From positions 251,001 to 315,000 of the forward strand of contig OX453286.1 of NCBI GenBank assembly GCA_949710005.1: a stretch of DNA of 64,000 nt, in the 5' to 3' direction. Source of the DNA: Ricordea florida (taxonomy: Eukaryota > Cnidaria > Anthozoa > Corallimorpharia > Ricordeidae). Positions 47,829 through 59,800 of this stretch are shown piece after piece. A program made the position numbers and the translations under genes. Every line of letters starts with the position of its first letter. Position 1 is the first letter of the stretch. A model generated the notes under the pieces. The model was not told the origin of the DNA. It saw only the letters and a list, made by a program, of their open reading frames with translations, and made no database searches.

Positions 47829-50800
47829 ATGTCCGATGTATCAGCTGATATTTCTGATGCAAACCAGCTGGAATCTGTACCAAGAGTTGGCGTCACTGAT
47901 GCGCAGCGGGAACTTGCTAATAATGCTCATGTTGAATTTGAGAGCAAGCAGTATGACAGGTAGAAACTTAATAGTGTTTCATGCATTTTCCATGTCTTGA
48001 ATCTCACTTCCAGCCTTTAGTAATAATTATTGGCAGTGTGCATTGGGAGTATTAATGCCCTTCTCTTACAATCTGGGTGATTTTAGAAATGCAACTTTCC
48101 TTGATTTGACCTAACATCAAGTTCCCAAAACTTACCCAAAGGGAAGTTGATGAGACACACTAATGAGAATTACTTCTTAGATCTTGGGAGTGAAAGGGTT
48201 TAAACATTTTGTAGTTAGTTTATTATCAGAGTTGTTTAATGAATTCAGATAAATTAATTCCTTTTTTGCATGGTAATTTTCCAGGTGTTTGATGGCCTTA
48301 AACGCACTTCTTGAACTGAGAAAAAGTGACCCAAAAGTTCAACACAACAGAGCGGTAGCACAATTCTACCAGTCTAACTGTACAAAGACAGAGGAATGTG
48401 GCAGGAATCTCTTTCAAATTAGAAGACAGGCAAGTATTTACTTTGTGATAAAAAGAGCTTTGGATCAAAAGGGTTTGATGCTAGGGAAAAGTTCAGATGG
48501 TGTAACAAAAGTACTTGTATGCAACATGCAAATCTTTTCCTTGTTTTCTTACTCTCTGTAAGATTTGTCTGATACAAAAGGGCAATTAGATTTAATGTAT
48601 ATGTGGTGAGAATTTTTGTTTATCTAATACGGAATGTTTAACGTTTGATTTTAGATTGAGAGAGAGTCCGGAGAAACAGGGGAAGATTTTGATGATGTTG
48701 AGACAGCACATCTACTATACAATGAATCTGTGATTTACTTTCATGTAAGTTTTTAAGTGGAGTAGTTTCTCTTTGTTTCAGACATTTGCATAAAGTTCTA
48801 TCAACAATATGTTTATTGGTTATCCTGAGGGAGATTGTCCAAACTAAAATCTTTGATTTTCATTGTCAAAACTGCAATTAAAGCAAGTTACCCAGTTTGA
48901 TTCTGGATCATTTGTGTCTTATTTCCAGTTGCAGCAATACACTAAAGCATTAGGTATTCTTGAGCGGTTATTCAAGACTGTGGAACCTCTTGGTATGTAC
49001 ATGTGCAGTCAAGTATTATTATCTATGGCATAGGTGTGTGCCCTTCTATAAGACAGTCAGTTCACAGATTCAACATTCACTAGTCAGGCCTTCTGATATG
49101 AAGCGATGGTGCGATTTCGCACAATCGACCTCAAATCGCATCCGATCGCACAATTCACGAAAAATCGCATAATTCAAAAAATAACGCACAACGTTCATAA
49201 AATAAAGCATGATTTCTTTGGAATTTCTGCAAAAATACGCCATTCTTGAGATGATTTACCTTGAAAAAAGCCTAACAAGAATCTTTCACCTTCGATTTCG
49301 TATTCATTCGAAGCTAAAGCGTTAATTTGAATGTCAAGGACCTGGTACGAGTCTCATTCTTAAAGAGTCGCCTATTGGTGTAACACAAACACGCCCCTTG
49401 TTCAGATTAGCCAATCTGAATGGCTGTAATTTCCGGCCGTTTACCCGCACGGCAGACTACCCCCACGGGTGATTTTTGCCAAAAGGAAAAAGGGAATCGT
49501 CAGAACACGCACTTGCAGATAACCCGCACACAAAAACAAAAGAAAGTTATGCAAAATAGTTAGAGAACTCACAAAATTTGAAGCGATGGAGCGCTTTGAA
49601 AATTGCTCTGAGCCTTTCAGGCATTTTTAATTGAACTCGTATTTCTCGTAATTGAGTCGTGGAAACACTTAAATAATACATGTTTTTAAAACTTATTGAG
49701 TCAGTTAGCCTTCTATAATTATTAGAATCGAAGAAAACTTTATTCCTCTTTTTTGCTTAACAAAATACTTTTCAGCGTGCTATTAGCAAGTTTTCAGAAC
49801 CACTGAAAACTATTGAGAATTGAACAAGCTTGTAAAATTCGGTTCGCAATTTCCTCAAGAAACAATATCCCGGAATCTTCCGGGTCTTAGAAATTGCTTG
49901 AAACAGGATGCGTCGAGTATTTTGGTATTATTTCTATCCTTGCAGGAGCCCATTACCCTGATCCTGGGCTCCTGATCCTTGTCAGCATTTTGTTTACATG
50001 CTTGCCGACAATTATATTTTTATCGTCTTGAACTCATTATGCGGCGCCAAGAATTGAACTGATCACTAAGACATTTATTTATCTCAAGTTCTACTTGGTC
50101 TAAAAAATCACTTGAAACGGGAATATACTCCACAACGTAAGGCAGTGCTAGCTAGGAATATTTCGCTGATGCGTTGAGTATTCTTACATTATTTTTTTAT
50201 CACAGACAATGTTAGGTTTGCACTGCACGTGTGCCGACAGATGTCAGCATCGTGTTTCAGTTTAGCTCAACCTCGTTCCCAGGGTCCTCTCCTACTCGGG
50301 GACCGAGTAGGAGAGGACCCTGGGAACGAGGTTGAGTTTAGCTTTGTGTTTTACACAATAAAATTGTTTCATATAAAGCAGAAACGCATTCAAAATGTCT
50401 TAAGAGCAGCAAAAAAGTGTTTTTCTTATCCTGAAACCTTATAAAACAAGCTTAAAATTGCTCAGAAAAAAATCGCATAATCTTCATTATTTATCGCATA
50501 ATTGGCCTCTTTAATCGCATAATCTGCCCTGCAGATTTCGCACAATTTGCATTTTTTTATCGCACCCTATCAGAAGGCCTGACTAGTCTGTTTCCATTAT
50601 TTGGATACATCTTTTTAAAACATTATCATTATAAAATGCTTCCTAGAAAGTCAGTTTGGTCACATATAATGTTAAAATATTGTTAATGTTTGAAGAAAAG
50701 GGAATGCCTGGTTGCAATATGGCTTCTTATCTCTATCCATGTTACTACATGTATTAGGCAATGAAAATCTTGTCTTTTTGGCTCTGTTTTAAGCGTGTCA

Positions 50801-53800
50801 TTTGGTTAGGTGTTAATATTGTTATTTTCTTTTTAGAGGAGACCCTGGGCTGCAAAATTTGTTTCCTGTTGAGTGAGATTTACCTGACACTCTACAAGGT
50901 AATGGTTTGAATAATATTATACCTCTTACTAACAGTTTGAGTTTGAGGTCTGTACTGTAAGTTACGGACCAAGCTTTTTCCGCTTGGATTTATGGCCCAA
51001 CCACTAAGCCCGTGGGCCATAAATCCGAGAGGAATAAAAGAGGATCTGTAACTAATAGTACAGACCAAGAAAATGACGTTTGTAAGATATTTATTATATC
51101 TCTGGAGACGTTTTGGCAACCAAAACAAACTTTTGAAATTTAGCTGGCTGTACGGTGAAGTACAGCCCGCTAAATTGAACAATCACAGCGCATGTACTAA
51201 CTGAGAGATTTTATAATACATAATACAAATAATACGGGTTCGAATACCGTTCAGGCCTGACTTTTTTTTTTTTCAGGCTTTAATTTCACAGCTGCTTAAG
51301 TTGTGTACATAACTGCAATGATCAATTAATGTCGTAACATAATAATACATTGTAACACTTCTGAAATGCTTCTTTTTCAACTGTCCATAAATGATATCTC
51401 CAACCAAACTTTTGCTTTATCACTTCCTTTTAATATAATTATGACCTTAAGAAGACCTTTTCAAAACTTGTTTGTTAAGGGTAACGTAAAAAAAAAAACA
51501 ATGTAATGGACTACAGTGTCTGAATGTCAGTCTTAAATTGTTATTGTAAGTAGACATTACACAATAAACTGTGATTAATTTTTTGTGATGCCTTTTATAA
51601 TAGAGTGCTTTATCTCTTCACCTGTGCATTCAATACAGTATTTACTTTCTCTTGTTGTTTTTTTCTTTGTTTTAGGCTGACAAAGCCCACAATGTCTTGG
51701 TCATGTTAGAAAACTTGGTGTTTGGGTCGTCAAAACCACCAGAGGTAAGTAAAATTGTGACTGCTTTGGAAATGTACATGAACAGTAATTGTTAATGCTA
51801 ATTAAATAATGATAATAAGACAAGTTTCATGTCTGATTATGGTAGACTTCTTTGTACTTGTATTTTCAGTCAAAAATTAAATCTTGATGTTGACAGATAA
51901 TACAAGGTGGATTGCAGGCTCAGCTTGGATCTGCAAGTCAAAGCACCTCTCAGACCACCCCCCAGCCTACAAAGGAAGTTGATGAATCTTTAAAACTGCA
52001 TATTCACCTGGTAACTATTACATGTAATCTGCAATTGAGAAACTGTACATATTATGGCTAAATTACTTTCTCTAGAATGATTGTTCAATCAATATTTTTC
52101 TATCACTGTCCAATCAAAAGAATTATATACTTTTCACCTGGATTTTGTTCTTTTACATGTATCTCTGATAATGTTGGTTGTAGCAGACAGTGGAGTTAAG
52201 TGAAAATTATTGTTACTGTTAAATTACATTTCTCATGTTTGTTTCTCTACAGCATAAAGCTCGACTGAATATTTTGCTTAAATCAATGAAAGCCTGTAAA
52301 AGGGAAGTAAAGACAGTACTCAACACCAATAATATGGTATGCTGATTTGTTTAAGTTTTGCAGTAGTATTACAAGACTTTATGCTTCTATGATTGTCCTT
52401 CCTAGATGGCTTATCAACTGTGGTAGCCTTAACTTCACAATACTGTTTACTTTGGATAGGACAACTAAGCAATAGACAAGGAGAGATGAAAACAACAAGT
52501 TAATGTTTTACTGTTACTGTATTTTTATTCTTTCCTTCCAGACAGCAGAAGGCCTCTTCCTTAAGAGCAACTTTGAGTACCTTCGTCAAAACTTTCGCAA
52601 GTCCATTAAGCTACTGAACAGTGCACCTAAACCAAACAACATCATGGAGAGAGGGGAGTCTGTGAGCACAATGTACTACAACAATTTGGGTTGTATTCAC
52701 TTTCAGATGCACAAGTACAACTTAGCTGCATTCTACTTCAGACGAGCTTTAGAGGAAAACAACAGGGCTTTATCTTTGCTTCCACCTGTGGATAAAAGTG
52801 GGTGATTTTTTCATTTATATTGCTATGTACTCTGTCAGCAGACATGGGAGTGTAGTTGTTAGTTTGTCAGACTAACCATACGTTATGTTAGTTTGTCAGA
52901 CTACCTATATATGTCTTCATACTACCATAATCTTCTGCCAAGTACCTTTTGTAACTTGTTCTCTAGTAGTAACCAGGTCCATCACTATGAAACTTGACAA
53001 GCCTCTCTGTATAGACTTGATTTTTGTTTTTGAGGACTTAAAATATGGAATTTGTTGTCTTTTTCACTCATTAGCTCTCCTTCCATATCTGTTTCTTTTT
53101 TTAAAAAAAAATTTGAAAGATTATTACATTTTTATTGATCGCCAATCTGTTGCTTAATTTTCTCTGATTATGCACTCATTCATGAATTTAGCTGTTTAGC
53201 TGAAGGAAGCCTAAAAGCTCACAGCTTTGTTAGGCTTCCTTGTCACATTATCTTTTTACATAATTAATTTGTTCTGATGTATTTGATTTGTGAGTAGCTA
53301 AAAAATAAATGAAAAAAAAAATAAACGAAATACTAAAAGTAACTGTACATACATTCATAGCCTCCTAACACTGCCACTGTACTCTATTCTGTTAACATAT
53401 TTTTACCTTTTACCAGATTCACCAGTGTCCAGTCGTCCACTGGTTACACTTGGTGTTAATCGTCGGCATGAAATTCTCTACAACTTGGGAATCCAGTTGC
53501 TGTTTTCTGGTCGACCAGTTGTGGCATTTGACTGTCTTGTTGAGGCTGTTCAGATATACCACACTAATCCACGTCTCTGGTTGAGGCTTGCTGAGTGCTG
53601 TATTGTCAATTTCCAGCTGGTAAGTAACAGAGGAGTGCTGTTTATTCTTTGTCTCTGTCAATAGTTGTTATTGATAAATACCCTTTAAGAACAGTGTGAG
53701 ATACATAACAATTATTCCATGAGCCTGCATTGGATATGAGACGGTAAATAGCAAACAAGGTGTGTAGCGTCCAATTGGCTATCGCCATCTCATATCTAAC

Positions 53801-56800
53801 AAGAGATAATCGAGTAATTGTTTTATTAAATTTTATTGAATCCTAGACATTTTGAAAAAAAGACTTTGCCAGATTTTTAAGCTTAGCGCATCATATATGA
53901 GTTCATAAGCGAGATTGAGCGAACCAATCAGACGGCTAGAAATGCAATATTCTAGGTTAAAAGTTTAGTAATCCGTTGTGATCCTCATACAAATTTTACA
54001 GCAACAGTGAGGGGAATGTAGTAGCTTGATATCACAGCTCAATACCTGAGATCATTCTTATTTCAAGGTCTTCATTAGTCATATTATTAAGGGGAACTAC
54101 ATCTGTTAATCTGACCACAACAGGGTTAAGAATGGCATTCACCTCAACAGGTGAATTGTGTACTCCTTGGTGATTAAACTCAACAAACGACTACACCAAC
54201 TTCTTGTTTTAAGTCATCTACAGTGCTCTTTTAAAGGTCTTGCTCATTATGTTTCAGAGATATTTCACTGACACTTGATCAGTCGTACTTAGTTTATTGT
54301 TGACAAGACTGAACTGTACAATGATAATGTAGTGATTAGTTACTTATCAATCTGTGACGTAACGTAAGTGATTGATAGATCATAGATGTTCATGACACCC
54401 TCCCGAGCCAGCAATAAAGTGTTATTTTAGTACAGTTACACGGTATTAAATATCAGTTTAGAGTTTCTGATATCAAGTATATTTTAAAAAAGGCTTAATG
54501 TTCAAAGTTCAGAAAGTTCTTTGATTCTTTTAGTAGCTTCTTGTGCTGCAGCTCGTGGTGGTCGTGTTGTTCTTGGGAAGTTCTCCTCATCGTTTTTTTC
54601 TTGTGGTAAGTCTTTAAGTTCAACTTCCTCCTGTGACACTTCAATAGGGTAAAGCTTTTCAATTGGCCTGGAAATGTGATTCCCTTTTGCTGTCCTTAAA
54701 GTTACAGAGCGCACGTAACCATCCTTTACTTTGTGTAGTTGTGTAATGATTCCGAGTTTCCACTGATTTCGTGGTGTTTGGCCGATTGTGTTTGATGGCC
54801 ATTCTTGTGGCGGTCTTAACAGCCAGGATGGTCCTTGATTCCAGTATTCTTGTTTGGAGATGAAGGCTTTGGCGTCTAATCCTCTAGTGATGATATCTGC
54901 AGGGTTTGATGTGGTTGGACAGAATCTCCATGTACTGGGTGAAGTGATATCGGTAATCAGCTGTACCCGGTGTCTGATAAATTGCTGTCGTAGAGGTTTA
55001 GTGCTGGATATCCAAGATAGTGTTATTTGGGAGTCACTCCACAAAACTGTTTGAAATGGCTGGAAGTTTTGTAATACAGCTTTGGATAGGTATTTTGATA
55101 GTTGTGCTCCAAGCAGTGCTGCGAGTAATTCTAACCGTGGCATTGTTTGCGGTTTCACAGGTGCTACTTTGCTTTTTGACATTAGGAACGTGCATTTTGT
55201 TCCTTCTGGTGTGCTGTATCTTAGATAGGCTACTGCTCTGTATGCTATCATACTGCTGTCACAGAACACGTGCAGTTGAACGTCGTTAATGACACTTTTG
55301 AAGTAATCGGTCTAGGTAGCACAAGGGAGGACAGGTTTTTAAGTTCATGTAGCCATTTAGTCCAGTTTTCCTTGTGATTTGCCAGAATATCGTCATCCCA
55401 TGCAGTGTTGGTTTTCCCGGCACAATTTCTGCATCATTATCTTTGCTTTTGCCGTCACTGGTTCCACGAATCCTAAGGGATCAAACAGTTTGGAGGATAG
55501 GCTAAATACGGATCGTTTAGTGAATTTTTCTGTGTTGCTGATTTCTTCGCATAGCTTTGCTAATGAAAGTGAGAATGTATCTGTTTCAGCGTTCCAGACT
55601 AGTCCTAAAACTTTGATTGTCAATGCTGCATTGACTCCGTCGGATCGTGCTTGATCGTTTAATATGGTAGAGTTGCTTGTCCATTGACGTAAGTTCATGC
55701 TTGCTCTTTTGAAATAGTGTCTTGATGATCTGTAGTATTCTAGAGCTTCGGGTTCGGTGTCTGTTCCGCTTAAGACGTTGTCCATATATATCGACTTTTG
55801 TAGGTCTGTTGATACCCAGTAATGTTGTTTGGCAAGATGGTGTTGAATTGTGGCGTTTAGCAAATAAGGAGATGGTGCGGCTCCAAAAAGTACACGACAA
55901 AATCTGTAGGTGACTATATTGTCTGGATCATACGCGGATTTGTTGACATCTTTAAGCCAAAGAAATCTTGTCGCGTCTCTGTCTTCAATGTTGAGTTCAA
56001 TCTGGAGAAATGCCTTTTCAATATCTGCCGTGAATGCTATATTGTGTTTTCTAAAGTTTAATAACATGGTTTCCAACTGTTGCATCATATTTGGGCCGGT
56101 ATGAAGACAGTCGTTTAGGCTCAATGCCATTTTTGAAGTCTTTGCTGATGCGTCATAGACGATTCTCATTGATGTGGTGGAGCTCTCTTTAAAGACTGGA
56201 AAATGTGGTATGTAGTGCATGACGCCTCGATGTGTGTTTGGATCATGGACAAGTTCTATGAATCCATGTTTGTGTTGGTTGAGAAGTTGTTTATTGTATT
56301 TGTGGAGGAGTTCTGGATCCTTTTTCTGTAGGGTATGTAGAAGGCTGTTTAAGCGTTTTTTTGCCACTGTAAAATTTGTTGGTATGTTCTGTTTGATGTC
56401 CTTCCATGGGAGTCTTACATTGTATCTGTTTGTGTCTTGATTGAATATGATGGTATCTTGAAAGTGTTCCTGGACTCCTGTTGCATCGTCTTCACCGAAT
56501 TCTTCAGGAACTTTGCTTACTTCCCAGAATTTCTTGAGCGTTTCGTTTAAATTGTCGTCTTCTGTTGGCCCTGGATTTATGATTTGACATACTGTACTGA
56601 ACGTTTTATCCTGTATCATCTTGGGTGTTGGTCCTGAAAGGAGCCATCCAAATTTGCTTTCTATAGCCATCCATCGTTCGTCGTTTGATTTCTTCGTGTT
56701 TCCTATTATGACTTGAGCGTAGTGGTCATTTCCTATGAGAATGTCTACGTTGTGATCATTTTGTTCTTCCACTGGATCAGCAACGTTGAGGGCTTTAAAT

Positions 56801-59800
56801 TCGAGAGGAATTTCAGTGAGTTGTACGTTGTTTGACAGTGGTGGGCAGATAATCGGCGTGACTAAGGCCATTATCTTGATGTGCTCGTTTACCGCGTTTA
56901 AGGTAAATGTTACGACCTCATACGTCTTTGTAGTACTTTCAGTCGTTCCAAATGTGGTTATGTCCAGTGTCTCATTCAGGATGGGTTTTAGTTGTAGCTT
57001 ATTCCTCAAGTCTTGTGTAATAAATGTTTTCTGTGATCCTGTGTCGATGAGGATGCGTGCTTGACGTCGTGTAGTTGGTCCGCTTGCTGTGACGATAGCA
57101 GTTTGTAGAAGTGCGTTTGTGCGAGTAGTAGTCGCTAAGGTTGTTGATGCGGGCCTAACGTCTTTGCTGTTTTGTAGTGAGCTTTCCTGTCGTTCGGCCG
57201 GTTTTTTGTTCGAATCTTGACTTGTTTCGCTTGGTTCGCAAATTGAGGTGTGGTGTTTTAGTCCGCAATTAAGGCATCTTCCTCTTGAGCGGCATTGGTA
57301 TTTTGTGTGGCCCGAGCGGAGGCAATTTAAACATCTCGTTTTTTGACTAAGTATCGTTTTTCTCTGTTTTGTTGTTTTCACTATATGGCAGTTGTTGTGG
57401 CGGTGTTTACCGTCACAGTATATGCATGGTTTTAAATCAGGTTTGTTGTGCATGTAGGGAGGTTTTTGCGGAGGTGGTGATTTGCGCTGGGAATATGTTA
57501 GTAAAGCGCCGGCAGTAGGTACGAAAATGTCGTCTGTAGTAGACACTGATGGATTGGTATCATGAGATAATTGGCTGTTTTCTCTTGTTTCCAGTTCTTG
57601 GCAAATCGCTCTCCGCAGACCATTAAGTGAGCTATATGCTGTAGGGTTAGCCCTGAAAATTATGCATCGTAAATCTTCTGGCAATTTTGTAAGGAGTATC
57701 GGAATTAACAGGCTTCCATAGCAGTCTGTCTGTACTCCCAATGTTTCTAAAGCGCGAATGTTGCTTTCGCAGTCATCATAAAACTTTCGCAGTTGTTGAA
57801 CATCCATTGAAGGGGTATTGAGTTTTGACAGTGATTCCATGTGCGCGTTAATTAAAACTTGTTTTCTTCCAAATCGTTCTTGTAGCATTCCAATTGCTTT
57901 ATCTTAGTTTTGTGACGTGATTGGTACTCCCGAAATCGCGCGCGCTGCGCCTCCAGTTATCATGCTTTTTAGATTAATTAGATTAATTTATTATTTATTA
58001 ATTATTTATTATTTATTAATTTATTATTTATTTATTAATTTATTATTTCATCTTGTTGATGCTGTGTAGATCGGGATTGTTGTGTACTGCATTATTAAAG
58101 CTATCCCAAAATGTTCACCATTCCAAGGGGTTGCCGTCAAATGGTTGGATTTGCAATTTTAGATAATTCATCTTGTTGATGCTGTGTAGATCGGGATTGT
58201 TGTGTACTGCATTATTAAAGCTATCCCAAAATGTTAACCATTCCAAGGGGTTGCCGTCAAATGGTTGGATTTGCAATTTTAGATAATTCATCTTGTTGAT
58301 GCTGTGTAGATCGGGATTGTTGTGTATTGCATTATTAAAGCTATCCCAAAATGTTAACCATTCCAAGGGGTTGCCGTCAAATGGTTGGATTTGCAATTTT
58401 AGATAATTCATCTTGTTGATGCTGTGTAGATCGGGATTGTTGTGTACTGCATTATTAAAGCTATCCCAAAATGTTCACCATTCCAAGGGGTTGCCTTCAA
58501 ATGGTTGGATTTGCAATTTTAGATAATTCATCTTGTTGATGCTGTGTAGATCGGGATTGTTGTGTACTGCATTATTAAAGCTATCCCAAAATGTTCACCA
58601 TTCCAAGGGGTTGCCGTCAAATGGTTGGATTTGCAATTTTAGATAATTCATCTTGTTGATGCTGTGTAGATCGGGATTGTTGTGTACTGCATTATTAAAG
58701 CTATCCCAAAATGTTCACCATTCCAAGGGGTTGCCGTCAAATGGTTGGATTTGCAATTTTAGATAATTCATCTTGTTGATGCTGTGTAGATCGGGATTGT
58801 TGTGTACTGCATTATTAAAGCTATCCCAAAATGTTAACCATTCCAAGGGGTTGCCATCAAATGGTTGGATTTGCAATTTTAGATAATTCATCTTGTTGAT
58901 GCTGTGTAGATCGGGATTGTTGTGTACTGCATTATTAAAGCTATCCCAAAATGTTCACCATTCCAAGGGGTTGCCGTCAAATGGTTGGATTTGCAATTTT
59001 AGATAATTCATCTTGTTGATGCTGTGTAGATCGGGATTGTTGTGTACTGCATTATTAAAGCTATCCCAAAATGTTAACCATTCCAAGGGGTTGCCGTCAA
59101 ATGGTTGGATTTGCAATTTTAGATAATTCATCTTGTTGATGCTGTGTAGATCGGGATTGTTGTGTACTGCATTATTAAAGCTATCCCAAAATGTTAACCA
59201 TTCCAAGGGGTTGCCGTCAAATGGTTGGATTTGCAATTTTAGATAATTCATCTTGTTGATGCTGTGTAGATCGGGATTGTTGTGTACTGCATTATTAAAG
59301 CTATCCCAAAATGTTAACCATTCCAAGGGGTTGCCGTCAAATGGTTGGATTTGCAATTTTAGATAATTCATCTTGTTGATGCTGTGTAGATCGGGATTGT
59401 TGTGTACTGCATTATTAAAGCTATCCCAAAATGTTAACCATTCCAAGGGGTTGCCGTCAAATGGTTGGATTTGCAATTTTAGATAATTCATCTTGTTGAT
59501 GCTGTGTAGATCGGGATTGTTGTGTACTGCATTATTAAAGCTATCCCAAAATGTTCACCATTCCAAGGGGTTGCCGTCAAATGGTTGGATTTGCAATTTT
59601 AGATAATTCATCTTGTTGATGCTGTGTAGATCGGGATTGTTGTGTACTGCATTATTAAAGCTATCCCAAAATGTTAACCATTCCAAGGGGTTGCCGTCAA
59701 ATGGTTGGATTTGCAATTTCGGGAGATTAATGTGAGCTCTAAATGTTGGTTTGCTCTCTTCTATATTTGTGTAATGGAGCGGACTCACCGGTAGTTGTCT

